A stretch of DNA of 64,000 nucleotides from Ecdyonurus torrentis (GCA_949318235.1 OX439131.1:48150422-48214421); one strand, 5' to 3'; shown: positions 39,201 through 51,032, counted from the stretch's first letter. The notes: generated by a model not told the origin, from the letters alone. Numbers and translations are program-made.

Positions 39201-39808
39201 AAACACATGTACGTGTACAGCGGGTTGCCTATTTTTGGCGACTATTGCAGCATTAACAACAATACTTCTATATATAAGAACATTTAACAGCAATGCGGGC
39301 TGCATATCTTACAGGATGATGCAATGAAGGCTGCATAACCCAAAGGGGGCCAAACAGACTACGGACTTGCAAAATTCCATGTTTAACGAAATTTGAAGAG
39401 TGAGCGCGGGGGTTCAACAAGTCAAAATTGGTGAACAAACTGGCAACCCAAACGACCTGCGCACCACACCTAAAGTCATACCGACATGCAATTGCAGCAA
39501 AACTAAAGTGAAATGCCATGAGCACTCTACGGATTCGAGTGACACTTGATAACCCACTTCCGGCCAGCATACTTCCGGTCCTGCGCAGAACCAAACAAGC
39601 AACGTTAGGGCTGCGCACGACACGTTTTTCGCACTTACATCGGTCTACTTCCGGATTTGCGCAAAAGCACAAAGACCTGCAATGAACGACTGCCGCGTGC
39701 GCAAAATCGACGATAGAGTGCCAATGCGTGGTCTCTGGGCCCCACCAACGACTAGCCGCGGGCGGCTGAGCGTCCCACGGGGGACCGGCCCGCCCGCCGT
39801 TACTCTAG
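36271..39808 (+). mobile_element. Non-autonomous Helitron, copy B (3538 bp), head-to-tail with copy A
   Basis: Starts TC immediately after copy A's CTAG and shares TTAATTACTCAAG near its 5' end. It ends CTAG (39805-39808) followed by host T, with a GC stem GCGGGCGG (39758-39765) / CCGCCCGC (39790-39797) upstream. It aligns with copy A along its whole length with substitutions and small indels. Same CpG-rich composition and motifs. A 334-codon frame spanning the A/B junction (35858-36862) crosses two element ends and is not a gene. Confidence 0.88.
36825..37100 (+). CDS. Copy B counterpart of the 91-codon Helitron frame
   Basis: Same offset, length and terminal residues as 33207-33482. It is the only small frame that stays open and collinear in both units. 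No domain recognised; likely incidental. Confidence 0.2.
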   Translation: MRARAKTRTHRNSNSTPFYRLHQQLKSKSKSNPEKKQPEPDFLIGPEVTWQPTRRGFASPTKRLSRNFDETVKSAVINEKRTKCGAYALFR

Positions 39809-39950
39809 TCTGTAATTTAATTATTGTAAAAAAAAAAAAATAAAAAAAAAAATAAAAAAGTTTTTTATAACGCTGGAAATAGTAATAATAATAAACTTAG
39901 TAATTTGATTATTAACAAAAATATCACACACCCTGTATAGAACTCTTGCT
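39809..39950 (+). repeat. Family B repeat, right flank of the Helitron insertion
   Basis: Begins tctgtaatt and continues 'tataacgctggaaatagtaataataataaact', matching 26974-27110. Confidence 0.85.
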
Positions 39951-39979
39951 CTTTGTCACCATGTTTATTAATTATTAAA

Positions 39980-40031
39980 GATATAATTAAGACACAAAGA
40001 TGTAAGATGTCACCACGGCACATAAGATAAC
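39980..40031 (+). repeat. Family A, copy 12 (left part)
   Basis: 'aattaagacacaaagatgtaagatgtcaccacggcac' is the first part of a core; it breaks at the hAT TSD AAGATAAC. Confidence 0.75.
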
Positions 40032-40272
40032 TAGAGAACTTTACCAGAGAAACGACATCCCCATGTTTTAGGCAGACTACAACACTCAACAATTTTGACT
40101 TGGCAACGTTGCGTTTTGAAGCACCAATCAGAGACCAGAAGTGGCCAAATCAAGGCGCCAATGAGAGAGCGCGTAATAGTAATTTCGTCTGCAGCGTTGC
40201 CAATTTTAAAGAAATACGTGTTGCGGGTCTGCCTAACTTTTTGGGATGTCACTTCTCTGTTAAAGTTCTCTA
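40032..40272. mobile_element. 241-bp hAT MITE with exact 8-bp TSD
   Basis: The ends are TAGAGAACTTTACCAGAGAA and (inward) TAGAGAACTTTAACAGAGAA, about 29 bp with few mismatches. The TSDs AAGATAAC at 40024-40031 and 40273-40280 are identical. The interior has TTGGCAACG...CGTTGCCAA, so the whole element can fold. It is non-coding and inserted in a family A core. Confidence 0.92.
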
Positions 40273-40615
40273 AAGATAACTTGTAATAAACTCTTCGTCA
40301 ACTTGCACTCGATCGTCACCGAGGCCGCGATACGACCAGGCATGTGTGCAGCATAGTAAAACCATACTATGGTAATTAATGAGACATATATGTGGGTTTT
40401 ATTTGCCACAGCACGGATGCCTTTATGCCTGTACGGTGTCTGATAACAGTGATAACCAACCGTACATTGCTGATAACTGCGGGGCTAGACCAACTTCTAT
40501 AGCTCTTCTATCTGTGCACCTCCCAGGCCACACACTACACTGGTTAGAATATTAACATCACTATACTGCATATAAGCTGCACCTCACTCAATACTGACAA
40601 TGATCTTTGCCTATA
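40273..40615 (+). repeat. Family A, copy 12 (core continued)
   Basis: Continues with TGCACTCGATCGTCACCG, GCCTGTACGGTGTCTGATAA, CACTGGTTAGAATATT and TGCATATAAGC to GATCTTTGCCTATA, where M300 is inserted. Confidence 0.8.
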
Positions 40616-40904
40616 GTGTGTATGGTATGCGCATGACGTCATTCTGAGTGCTTTTCGATGCTCATCTTGAGTAATGAATAACATTGCTCAGTATATAGGG
40701 CAAACGTAGTTTTTGGCTATTTTCTTTGGTTATTATATTATTTGTCTTGCATACTTGAAAAACTAGTTCAACCTGTTAACAGCATCAATGCTATCAAAAA
40801 CAAAATCACAAAGTATTTTTAAACTGGCAAAATGTGACATTTTCCTATACCGGCCAATTTAGCACTCACTTATGACGTCGACTTTAACATGAATTAAACC
40901 ACCC
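40616..40904 (+). mobile_element. M300 TATA-flanked MITE, copy 3, with empty site
   Basis: 289 bp, TATA at 40612-40615 and 40905-40908. Flanks join as gcctata|ccgtgacacc, matching 'gcctataccgcgacacc' at 12700-12717. Contains TGACGTCATTC near its left end. Confidence 0.8.
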
Positions 40905-41302
40905 TATACCGTGACACCTGCAGTGCAACATTGATCCTCAGTTAGCTTACGTATTTGAAGAAAGATAAAATATGTAGATATTGAACAAATAGACAAACAT
41001 ATGGGTGAAACTTTAAAATCTTAGTATTACTTTTTTACTATGCATTTTTCAAATTTTATATAAGTAGATATAATTTGCAGCAAAAATATTAAAAAACAAA
41101 TGCAGCAGATAAAGTTAACAGATAAAGTTACATTATGTTCTTCTTCTTTTTTTTTTTTTTCAAGATCACGTCAAAGGAACATCAGTAACATCACAAAAAT
41201 AAAAATACCAGACTAAAATTAAATTACATTATTATCAGGGAAAAAAACAACAAAATTTGCGATTTTTTTCTGGTTAGGAGTATAATTACCATCAGTACTG
41301 CA
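40905..41302 (+). repeat. Family A, copy 12 (3' part)
   Basis: 'gtgacacctgcagtgcaacattgatc', then the tgcattttt and 'gcagataaagtta' blocks shared with 12720-12930. Near 41270 'ggttaggagtataat..catcagtactgca' looks like a second, displaced core fragment. Confidence 0.65.
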
Positions 41303-41306
41303 TTAA

Positions 41307-41649
41307 AGAGAAAGCTCAGGGGTTACAATATGGCTTCTTCAATGTTAGATAATGAGATAAACTGTTCATAAACTCACATATGATGACCCAAAACCCTTCC
41401 GTAGCTCCATGGTAGCCCCTTAAACTTGCACTCGTCCTGCAAGATTTGCAACCCGCTACAACATTTTATATACAGTAGTAAAGCCGTAACTATGACGTAA
41501 AAGATACAGGACGGGTTGCATATCTCGCAGGATGATCACGAGTTTGCGGGGCTACGGAAGGGCTTTGGGTCATCATATATGAGTTTATGAACAGTTCTTC
41601 TCATTATCTAACATTAAAGAAGCCATGTTGTAACCCCTGAACTTACTCT
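41307..41649. mobile_element. TTAA-flanked foldback element (343 bp)
   Basis: Arms of about 165 bp are reverse complements: 'caggggttacaatatggcttcttcaatgttagataatgaga' pairs with the right side. TTAA is at 41303-41306 and 41650-41653. The inner part has 'gggttgcatatctcgcaggatgat', similar to a phrase near the 3' end of the Helitron units (about 35725 and 39300). Non-coding. Confidence 0.82.
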
Positions 41650-41679
41650 TTAAGGCGGTAGGTGACCGACTAATATCTA

Positions 41680-42172
41680 ATAATAGTAATAAATGGTTTT
41701 TATTGAGAGGCCACAAAAGATATACACCCAGTTACATGGTCCTAGCTCTGACATATATTAAACATAATTCTAATGTCAGAGTTTGAAATGAAAAAGAAAG
41801 AAATACAATACACATTAAACTGATTTAAATTAAACCTAAATTAAATTAATCAATTTTTAATCACATATATATTTATGATATAATGATGGTTATAAAACTC
41901 ACTGTAATTTAAATTTGGTTTTTATTTAATTTTATCACATTCAAAAATTATCAAAATTAAAAATTATCTTAGAAACTATTTATATAGAAATAGAAATATA
42001 TCTTAATAATTCAGCAGTTTAGTTTTCAGTGTTATACATTAATTATAGTAACATTATACATTTATACATTTGTGTCATAGTTTTTATTTATCAGGCAAAT
42101 TATTCCACAGTTTAGAACCTTTATCTGAGAAAGAGTTATCATAAATATAATAACTCGCAAACTAGACGGTCG
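41680..42172 (-). mobile_element. 5'-truncated LINE, 3' end
   Basis: On the minus strand a short frame ends FSDKGSKLWNNLPDK then TAA (42084-42086). This resembles the conserved 'RG-KLWN-LP' segment at the end of many non-LTR reverse transcriptase proteins. A UTR of about 400 bp follows and ends 'gtggcctctcAATAAAaacc' and a short ATT/ACT-type tail at about 41680-41700. Stops occur just upstream, so it is a dead fragment. Clade not determinable. Confidence 0.5.
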
Positions 42173-42423
42173 CTAATTATAATGTTAACACAAAATAAAG
42201 AAGAAATGTTACTTAAAAGTTTAGTTACGTCAAACATGTGAAAACACGATCAAATATTTAAGTTATCCCACTTTAAATATACGTGTAAATGTGTAAATTC
42301 AAATTTTAGTGGCAAATTTTAGTCAAATTAGAAACTTTTTTAAATTAAAAATATTACTTAAAGGTTTTTCGAAATATAAAACTTTATTTTATATTTACTC
42401 AATTTTATTTGAAAATTAAAATC
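42173..42423. other. AT-rich spacer
   Basis: No feature recognised. Confidence 0.4.
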
Positions 42424-42786
42424 GAGCACTGTGGTCTAGTGGATGCGTGTCTGACTCGTCCGCGAGGGGTCACGGGTTCGATTCCCGGCAGAGGCAAAGT
42501 TTATCAATAAGCTTTGTCCACCGGAAATACACAGTGTATTCGGGAGGTGGAAGGGATATCTCAGGGTATTCCTCTACCGACTTCCTGACCGAGGTTTCCA
42601 TGGTTTCCTCGGTATGTAAAGGCGAATGCCGGGAAGAATTTGCCAGGCCATGGCCGACCCGCCATGGAAGAACCCGCGAATCTTATGATAGGGTTTCGGA
42701 AGTCTCGGGAGTGTAAATTCAGTATAAATGCAATGTAAATATGTAAATAACTAGCATAAGTTGTACCTCGCCTAGAGGTTTGATAG

Positions 42787-42821
<35 letters not shown>
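42424..42821 (+). mobile_element. tRNA-derived SINE
   Basis: A tRNA-like head with A box TGGTCTAGTGG (42432-42442) and B box GGTTCGATTCC (42475-42485), spaced as in a class I tRNA. A body of about 290 bp and a poly(A) run (about 42787-42821) follow. The body shares ACAGTGTATTCGGGAGGTG (42531-42549) and the 'tttccatggtttcctcgg...ggcgaatgccggg' stretch with the minus-strand SINE at 29942-30345. The head is not a working tRNA: the acceptor stem is not closed. An 89-codon frame across it is accidental. Confidence 0.85.
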
Positions 42822-42823
<2 letters not shown>

Positions 42824-43100
42824 TTTTTTTTTTTTTGGCTGGAAATAAATAATGTACAAAGAATTATTATGAAAATATTGTTCTTCTTTTAACGGTTTCC
42901 TACCAAGTTGGTCCCCCTCTTCGTTAAGTTGCACAAAATGCAAAAACAACTAAGTTTCATTGTTTATTATTTATTGGTTTGCCGCCTGAGTAGGTAGGCA
43001 ACTTTTTGTACATAAATATATCGCGGGTGTAGAGCCTCGCAGGATACGTCAACTTCACACTAGATTAAAACATAAAATAAGGATTGAAAATAAAAATGGA
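42822..43100. other. AT-rich spacer
   Basis: Nothing recognised apart from a short T-run. Confidence 0.4.
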
Positions 43101-43570
43101 CTTCAGATTCGTATTCTACGGACTCTAATTAGTAAGAAACCATACATATCTTAAGATTTCAAATTTTTGCATATTAATAGCTTTTTAACCAAGGGGTTTA
43201 TTGAGGATTTAAGGACAGTTCTGTAATCAGCAGTTCAAGGTCTTTCTAAAAAAATGCACGTCAATGGGTTTCTTGATAAAAAATATTTTAGCCTGGAAAA
43301 TAAAGAAGGAAACAAAGAAAACAAAAACAAAGAAGAAGAAGATATTGTATAGCCTTGCTTGTTTTTGTGACCGTGAATCTTTCGGACGCGATTCCTAATA
43401 AATTGCACATCGTTGGAAAGCTCTTGATCTGCTGATCACAGAACTGCCCTTTAAGTACTGAAATTATAATTTTTACAAGTGAGAAATATGTATTTAAATA
43501 TATTGAAAAGTGAAAAGCTATATAAGAAATTGCGAATCTTTGCAAAACAACGTGACGCTTGTTAGCGTGT
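43101..43570. repeat. Imperfect foldback of about 470 bp
   Basis: 'acagttctgtaatcagcagttcaaggtctttc' (about 43215-43246) pairs with 'gaaagctcttgatctgctgatcacagaactg' (about 43417-43447), and the outer parts pair loosely. The centre is a Lys-codon-like AAGAAAAC-rich stretch near 43300-43340. Class unknown; non-coding. Confidence 0.6.
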
Positions 43571-44088
43571 TCACTGGAGCAATGATTTTAGTTGTCACAA
43601 CTTTGCATTTTTAATTAAATAACTTAATATTTACAATAATTAACAATTTGAACTTCGATCATTGAAGTCTCCATTGAATGCCTGCAAAACTTAAATCAAA
43701 TCCTAATATCATCTTACTCCCCTCTCATTGAACCTTATTTTTTACAAATAAAAATGCTAATAATAATAATAATAATAAAAAACTTGATTTCTAAATAGCA
43801 ATATGAGCCACTTACATACGCCTATAAATTTCTTTTCAGCCTGCGGGGCTAGAATATTTTTTGTACTCTGTCAGTAAGTTAGGCCAGCGCTGGTAATTCT
43901 ATACAATTTTCTTTATTATTATTAATCCGAATTATAGTTTTTTACCCACTAAATCAAACTATTTCTGAATAAAATTTGCATTTTTCTGCATTTTTAAGTT
44001 TATATTTCTCGCTTTTCTAATTTTCTAAATTAAAACTAACACTTATATATTCAATTCGTACACAGAAAAAGTGGTATCTTTTTATCAC
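43571..44088. other. AT-rich spacer
   Basis: No gene seen. Confidence 0.4.
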
Positions 44089-44090
44089 TA

Positions 44091-44211
44091 ATGGTGTTCG
44101 TAAACCCTGTTCTTCGTGTTCCAGAACACAAAAAAATGACAATCAGCCAATGCTTTTTAAATGCAATTGCGCATTTTTGGAGCATGCCCCAAACAGGTTT
44201 ACGAACACCAT
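44091..44211. mobile_element. 121-bp TA-flanked MITE, copy 3
   Basis: The ends ATGGTGTTCGTAAACCCTG and its inverted partner are flanked by TA (44089-44090 and 44212-44213). Same family as 3100-3216 and 3630-3737, with a diverged centre. Confidence 0.78.
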
Positions 44212-44500
44212 TACTATTATTTTCTTTTCTAATAAAATTGAAATAAAATTCTTACACATATTTCATAACAATTAAAATTATTTTATTGTTATATATACAC
44301 TTATTTCAATAAATTGTATAATTATATGATTTAAAAAGTAAAGTTTTACAATGATTATAATAATTATGAAGTAAATTTGAATTAACAATTAGAATATAAT
44401 AATTCAATATTTACATTGAATTTCAAAGTTAAAGTTATGTATACAAACCACCACGACAGTGTTTATTAGTTGTGTCTCAAATTATAAGTATGTTACATAA
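44212..44500. other. AT-rich spacer between MITEs
   Basis: No feature recognised. Confidence 0.4.
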
Positions 44501-44954
44501 TGAGGAAGGTGAATTTTTTAACCCCCACTTTTTATGACATTTTTGAAAAGAGCGTTAAAAAATTTTGAGGCGCTATTTTTTCTTAAAACGATTGGAGCAT
44601 GGGAAGTATTTTTAATTAATTTTTGAAAATCGTCCTAAAAAGACTCTGACGTCATCAATCAGGCATTTATTTCGGAAAGTATTGACCGTAGAAGGTTCAG
44701 TAGCCAGTTTTTTTGAAATCCTGAGGACGTGTGGATTTCATTAAACTGGTTACTGAACCTCGAACGATTAGTATTTGCCGAGAAAAAAGTGGATTGATGA
44801 CGTCAGAGTCTTTTTAGGTCAATTTTCAAAAATTAATTAAAAATACTTCGCATGCTCCAATCGTCCTAAGAAAAAATAGCGCCTCAAAATTTTTTAAAGC
44901 TCTTTCCAAAAATATCATAAACTCAACAAAAAAATTTCAATTCACCTTCCTCAT
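44501..44954. mobile_element. Long foldback MITE (454 bp), copy 2
   Basis: The ends ATGAGGAAGGTGAATT / AATTCACCTTCCTCAT are flanked by TA (44499-44500 and 44955-44956). The arms are about 215 bp. Closely similar to 28223-28682 and contains TGACGTCA in one arm. Confidence 0.87.
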
Positions 44955-45344
44955 TATATAGAGCATATAAATATTATATTTTTACAGTATTTAATATTAT
45001 TTATGTTATTCAATTTTAGCATCATTTATGCTATAAGAACATAAATGCAAAACCTAATACTTTCAATTCATATTGGATTATTTTTTTTTGGCAAAGAATA
45101 AAAATAAAGTGAAATGAAATGAAATAGTATAATAGTATGTACCACGGGAACACTTTAAAATCCCCCCCCCCCCCCCCATTAAAAAATATAATGGTTGGTA
45201 CTTATTTGTTAACGATACTGTATTTAATATAAATGTATAAAAAACAATAATGATATTATTATTATATAATATATTTTTCTGGCAATTTCTTTAAATATGA
45301 TGTTCATATTTGATAGAAAAGTGAGGAGATTGAGGTATTGCTCT

Positions 45345-45540
<196 letters not shown>

Positions 45541-45821
45541 AAGAATCACGTAAAAAGTTCATGTCCCCTAAAAATACATTGAATATTGGTACATTCATTG
45601 TTGTTATATATTATGGCATAAAAGCATGATAGGGGGGGGGGGGGGGTTTAAGCTGATCAGCGTCAATGACAAGATTGAAAAAAAATGTTAATGTTTGGTC
45701 CCAAATATGAACATAATATTTCATAAGAACCAAAATAATTTAATTCCAACAAACTAGAATGTTTATGGTGCATAACTTAAATATATATTTTTGTGCCCTG
45801 CGTTTATTTTAAAGAGTTAAG

Positions 45822-45998
45822 TATTATTCACATGACGCGTAAATTTGGTAAAGTTGGAACAATGTAAACAAATGGAGCCGTTCACATGGTTTTTGAAAAC
45901 TACATGTGAACGGCTCCATTTGTTTACATTGTTCCAGCTTTGTTACGCGCGTCGACGCACGTTGGGGCGCGTCAAATTTACGCGTCATGTGAATAATG
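45822..45998. mobile_element. Foldback MITE of about 175 bp
   Basis: Outer repeats ATTATTCACATGACGCGTAA (inverted at the right end) and an inner hairpin of about 36 bp centred near 45898 ('atggagccgttcacatg'/'catgtgaacggctccat'). The inverted partner segment lacks it at about 13585. The exact target duplication is unclear. Confidence 0.75.
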
Positions 45999-46230
45999 CT
46001 TTATTATGTTATTATATTTATTCATCAGGTCGACACAAAAAAATTGTGTCTTTTAGAATTGCTTAAATTGTTATTATTATCATTATTTAAAAATTTAAAA
46101 TTTTAATTTGATAAAAAAAAATGCATGCACTTGTAACATGTTTTTTTTTCAAACTGCATTATGTAATTATATTGATCTCATTTGTGATCTATAATAAATT
46201 CATATTTGTATGAAACAATTGGATTCAATT

Positions 46231-46332
<102 letters not shown>

Positions 46333-46689
46333 TGCCAGCTTATTGTTACGAAAAAAAAAAGTATGATTTAGGTAGTTAGTGATGATGACAGATCTGATCG
46401 AGTACTACAAAGAACTGTTTTTAAACTGTAGATTACTTTTATATTAATTTAATTATTAATTAGTTAAAAAGTTGAAGAATGTATAAATTTTATTTGCAAT
46501 ATATTCCACCTATATAATTAAAAAAACAAATATTTTTAGAAACTTTTTAAAAAGTTTTGCATGTTTTTTTCCCTGATCATACTGTGTTTTGTCTCGTATT
46601 TTTTATTTTTGTGATGAGCCTAATGTGATATTGATTCATTAAGAAGCAAAAGGAGAAGAGTGTATTAATGTAGCTTTATTTAGTTATCT

Positions 46690-46912
46690 ACCAATGATAT
46701 TTAGTACTCGATCACTTATGATGTCGACTTTAACATGAATGAAACCAGCCTATATTAACAACATCAATGCTCTAAAAAATATTGCATATTATAGTGTTTA
46801 TAAACTGCTAAAATAAAAGTTATTCTTCTATGCGCTGCCCATATACTGTAATATGTTATTGAGTGATCTAATAACATGGCGTTGACTTTAACATGAATGC
46901 ATATACACCAGC
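46690..46912 (+). repeat. Partial M300 copies
   Basis: 'gtcgactttaacatgaatgaaa' ends one fragment at about 46750; 'atcaatgctctaaaaaatattgcat' to 'gcgttgactttaacatgaatgcatata' is the right part of another. No complete ends. Confidence 0.6.
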
Positions 46913-47300
46913 ATAACTCTAAACTCACCATGATTTTTTTTTCTTTTAAATAAATAAGTTCTATTATACTGTATAGTATAAAAATCAAGAGGCGTCAATT
47001 AAAATTAAAAGTTTGTGAATTATGCGTATATCATAATGACGATTCTTATTTGTTATGCTTATATGTGTATGAAGATTTAAAGATTTCAATCTCATACTTG
47101 ATACCATGAGTAAAATGAGTAATATGATCATATATTCCTTTTATAAAAAAGCTCAGGAGCCAGCAACTACACAAGCTCTCTATGATAGGACAAATCTTTC
47201 AAATGTAATTTTAAATATAAATTATTTGAAGGATCAACCTGTTTAAATTTTAGCGCAATTCAATCAACGCCATCTCTAGCCATTTGTACAAACTAAATAG
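46913..47300. other. AT-rich spacer
   Basis: No gene recognised. Confidence 0.4.
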
Positions 47301-47303
47301 GCT

Positions 47304-47757
47304 ATAGTACACTGACGGCTCTCATAAATTTAACATCAAATATGATGCCGCTTTTTAAGGAAAAGGGTAGAAATGCGTAGTCAGGTAAGAGCAGCGTTGC
47401 CACCTGCTGTTTTCTTGCATTTGCTGAGTGAGAAAGTGATTGACATCTCACTTCATTATTTTTACTCTTTCTTTGTATATTTCTGCATATTATTTGTAAA
47501 AGACACGAAATATTTTGCTATTGTGTCTTAAAGCTTTTTTCACTTAAGTTATTAAGTTTTGTTATGTTATTTTCATGCTCGAATACAAAGAAACAGTAAA
47601 AATAATGAAGTGAGATGTCAATCACTTTCTCATTCAGCAAAAGCAAGAAAAGAGCAGGTGGCAACGCTGCTCTTACCAGACTACGCATTTCTACCCTTTT
47701 ACTTAAAAAGCGGCATCGTCTTTGATGTTAAATTTATGAGAGTTGTCAGTGTACATA
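47304..47757. mobile_element. Foldback element of about 450 bp
   Basis: Arms of about 160 bp: 'tacactgacggctctcataaatttaacatc' at the left pairs with 'gatgttaaatttatgagagttgtcagtgta' at the right, continuing through 'gcagcgttgccacctgc' and 'agtgagatgtcaatcac'. ATAG or TA flanks both ends. The 79-codon frame in the right arm is accidental. Confidence 0.82.
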
Positions 47758-47759
47758 GT

Positions 47760-48528
47760 TTCACCACGATCAGTGCCAATACGCGACTGAAAATTTAATT
47801 AACACGCAGCTACATCGAACTGCATAACCTTGGAGAGGGAGGGAGATATACGCATGCGCTGAGCGCTGATACAAAAGTTAAAAATTTGTTAAATACACTA
47901 CATTTCTCTGCACAGCGCTGCGCTGACTCGCTAATACATTTATTCTACTTATAGAGCTCCGATTGTTAGCAAGTGAAATATTTTGAGAATGATCTGCATG
48001 AAAGAAAATGCAAAGTCCGGTAAGTTGTGAAACCAATTTTAAAATTAATTTAAGATTATAAGGATATAAGAAAGAAAAACAAAGCAGCGAAAATGGTGTA
48101 TTCCTTTTCTACCAGTAACATTTAAAGTTATTCAACGTTATAACCGTAGTTGTTGAGTGGATGGGTGACCGCAAAATTAGAAGTATACTTTAAAACAATT
48201 TCAATTGTCCACTAAAGAATGAATTATACTGTATATTTATATATATACGTTTAATTTTAATAAGGTATAAAGAACTAATATTATAATTATTTATAGAAGC
48301 TTGGTGAAAATATTTAGGTGACAATTTAATTGTAATAAGATTTAGGAATATTTTTTTATTGTGAGATCGTGCTATTTGCTAAACCCATTATAGGTGGACC
48401 CAGGATTTCGACTGGGGGAGGGGGGAAGAAGTAGTTAAGGATGTAGAGGACTGACGATACGGGATTTGACTATAAATACTCTTTTATGGTGAAAAAATCT
48501 GAAATTTTGCACAGTGATACATGGTACA
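47760..48528. other. Unique-looking segment with promoter-like and exon-like hints
   Basis: Less AT-rich than its surroundings. It has an NRF1-like CGCATGCGC at about 47850, then 'agcgctg' repeats. An ATG (about 47990) opens a short frame running to a good donor-like CCGGTAAGT at about 48018. No downstream exon was recognised. About 48440-48528 belongs to the family E flank of the next hAT. A gene start here is only a possibility. Confidence 0.2.
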
Positions 48529-50648
48529 TAGAGACCGGATTTTTAGGTGAAAATGGCTGCTGCGCCTGCAAAAAAAAGTAAGCTATTTACCTGCATCACA
48601 ACCTACTGTGAGTTTACATAAATATTATTTCTAAACTTCTAGGGTCGGATTGGCCATAAGAGCTACTCCGCGTTCGCGGAGTGCGCCCCCCCCCCCCCCC
48701 GAGCTGGCGCCTCTCTGCACCCCGAAGGGGCGTTTTTTATTAAAAGAAAAAAATTAGAAAGCTGAAAGGTTCCAAATAATAAAAAGAAATAATAAATTAT
48801 GCTCCTTTTTAGTCACTATCTTTTTCTGTACTAAAACTAAGAAGATTAAAAAAAAAAAAAAAATGGAATCTTTACAAATCAAGAGAATAATTATTCATTA
48901 TTTTGTGTGAATAACATGCCCCCTTCCCTAAATCATAAATGTTTTATTATCGTATTAAAGTTTTTTTTTATTATCATTATATTTATATTTTTTTTACTGA
49001 AATTAATTTTAAATTTAAACCAAATGTTATTTTTAAGACGTGAAATACAGTGCTCCGGATACCTTTTTATTTTCTACTTTTACATTATTTAATTTTCAAG
49101 TATAGGGCATATATGCATATAATCAAACAAAATCTCAAACTCTTGTTTAATTTGCAAATCTCGATCGAGAAGCTTTTTTTCTTCGCGTGAGATACTACGG
49201 CAAAGGGCGCCCAACACTCCAGTATTGTAGTCAATCGATCTTTTTCGATCAGATGACGATCATTTGATCGGATCGGTGATCGGATTGACACTATTTTTTA
49301 AAAAAATGTTGAACGACTCTAGGCATAGGGCTTGAGCTAAGCAATCTCAAATAATTTTTAGTAAAGTTAATTACTTAGTTAAGGTACTACTTTAGGGTAG
49401 CGATGTTGTGGTAAAATACAATTTTTTATCATTTTGTAGGTTCATAATGAACCAAAGAACAATACTCTATACTTCAAAAAGTTTCAGCTCAAATCAAATC
49501 ATTCTCAAATTAGCGTAAAAAGTCGTTCAGCTACGCCACCTTTAACACGTAAAACACACAAACTTGAAGCTCACCGTGTGCAAAAAATTTCTTGATCAAC
49601 TTAATTCTAAAAAAAAAAAAAAAATACTAGTGTCTTCTATAGATCAAGTTTTAATGAATTTGACTTTTTAAACGATTTTTACGGAGAACAAAATGATTAA
49701 AAATCGAATATTCAAATTAACATGGGCAATTTGCGGTAATTTTTTTCTCGGAAAATTCATTCTACAAATATTTGAAAAATCTTTTTTAAATTAAATTCAA
49801 CACGAAAAAACAAGCTAGTATTTTTTTAGCTGCTTAAAAAAAATCCAAGTGGGTCAAAATCGGGGTTCAAATATAGATTCATTAGCATAGGGGGTAGCGA
49901 CCTTTGACGCTGTTGTGACGAGAATTTTTGAGATAGAATTTTTTGGATTTTAATTTTGGGTACAGCCGCCTGAACTTAATTAAAAAAATACATTCCTAGT
50001 GAGCTGTTGCAAAGCTGTGCCATTTTGCGCAGATGTACTACAAAATAGATTTAAATATATCCAAGGAGAACAATTAATTAATCGCAAAAAAAAAAAAAAA
50101 AAAAAATGGAAGTGTAAGAACAAAGATAGAATTGGAATCTACACTCTCAAGTAGAGAAATATGCAGGGGCGTCCAAATTGCTTTACAAATTTTTAATCAA
50201 ATAAGTACTACAGTACATTTATGTATGATATTTTGATATGCAATATACCATTCACCTAAATGTCTGTTAAACCCTTTTTTTTCTTTGCTCAATAAAAATA
50301 AAATGTTAATAAAATACAATTTAAAAGACATGTTAATACGTATTTTACTACCAAATTTTAATTAAAAAAATAGATTAAAAAAAATAAGGTTTAAAAAAAA
50401 TTCGACTCCGGCGGTAAAGAAGGCTCTGCCGCCCTTAACCCCCCGCAAAAGGCCTCACGCCCCCTTGACCCCCTTCAGGGGGGATACGCTCCCCTGACCC
50501 CCCATCTGGGTATTAGCGCCCCTATGGGTGAATCGCGTAGTGAGCCTTTCCGTCCCAATCCGACCGGTGACAGTAGATTGTGAAGCAAAAAGCCTAACTA
50601 TGAAACTTGCAGGTGTATCATAATTTTCACCTAAAAATACGGTCTCTA
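48529..50648. mobile_element. Long non-autonomous hAT-like element (2120 bp), TAGAGACCGG family
   Basis: The ends are TAGAGACCGGATTTTTAGG and (inward) TAGAGACCGTATTTTTAGG. The flanking family E sequence is uninterrupted at about 56340 ('ttttgcacagtgacatataaggatagcac'), giving an approximate empty site; the exact 8-bp duplication is unclear. A second pair of ends, GGTCGGATTGG at about 48643 and its inverse near 50567, suggests a nested element. The C-run-rich right part (50400-50560) is non-coding. No transposase seen. Confidence 0.7.
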
Positions 50649-50970
50649 CATAAGAATAGCACAAGTTGAAAAGCGTAATAATTTTAGGGGGTCAACGATC
50701 AAAATTTTAAATGATGAATTTTTAAAATTTTAGTCCCATATATGATTCCATGTTAAATTAAATTCAAAATTGTTATATATATTTTATTTGAACGGTAACC
50801 TTCCCTGAAATTTTTATCTACGGTGTAAGTATAGCTGACCTAAAGAACTTCAAAACTATCAAATTCAACAGTAATCAATGATCAAAATCTAGAGATATAT
50901 TGAACTGGTATCCTACACTCTCTTAATTAAATTCAAATTATTAAAATCTTATAGTTTTTACCCGAAAAAA
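50649..50970 (+). repeat. Family E repeat, copy 1 (right of hAT)
   Basis: Matches 56350-56740: 'gatagcaca.gtt', 'attttaggg.gtcga', 'cccatat.gattacatgtta', 'ctagagatattgaac..gtatcctac'. Non-coding. Confidence 0.65.
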
Positions 50971-51032
50971 AAAAATTTAGTCTGATTGAAATAATAAATA
51001 ATTAGGAAATAAATTTTTCTTTATTGTGTGTA

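Noticed and set aside
32653..39808. Bacterial or other contamination, because of the sharp CpG-rich shift
   Set aside because: The units are tandem, have transposon ends and are inserted exactly in a repeat whose empty site is in this window. No bacterial gene signals were seen.
42424..42500. Functional tRNA gene
   Set aside because: A and B boxes are good, but the acceptor stem does not close and a SINE body with poly(A) follows.
48140..48172. Second 5S rRNA fragment (gtggatgggtgaccgc)
   Set aside because: Only about 16 bp match the 5S 3' region; too short to separate from chance.
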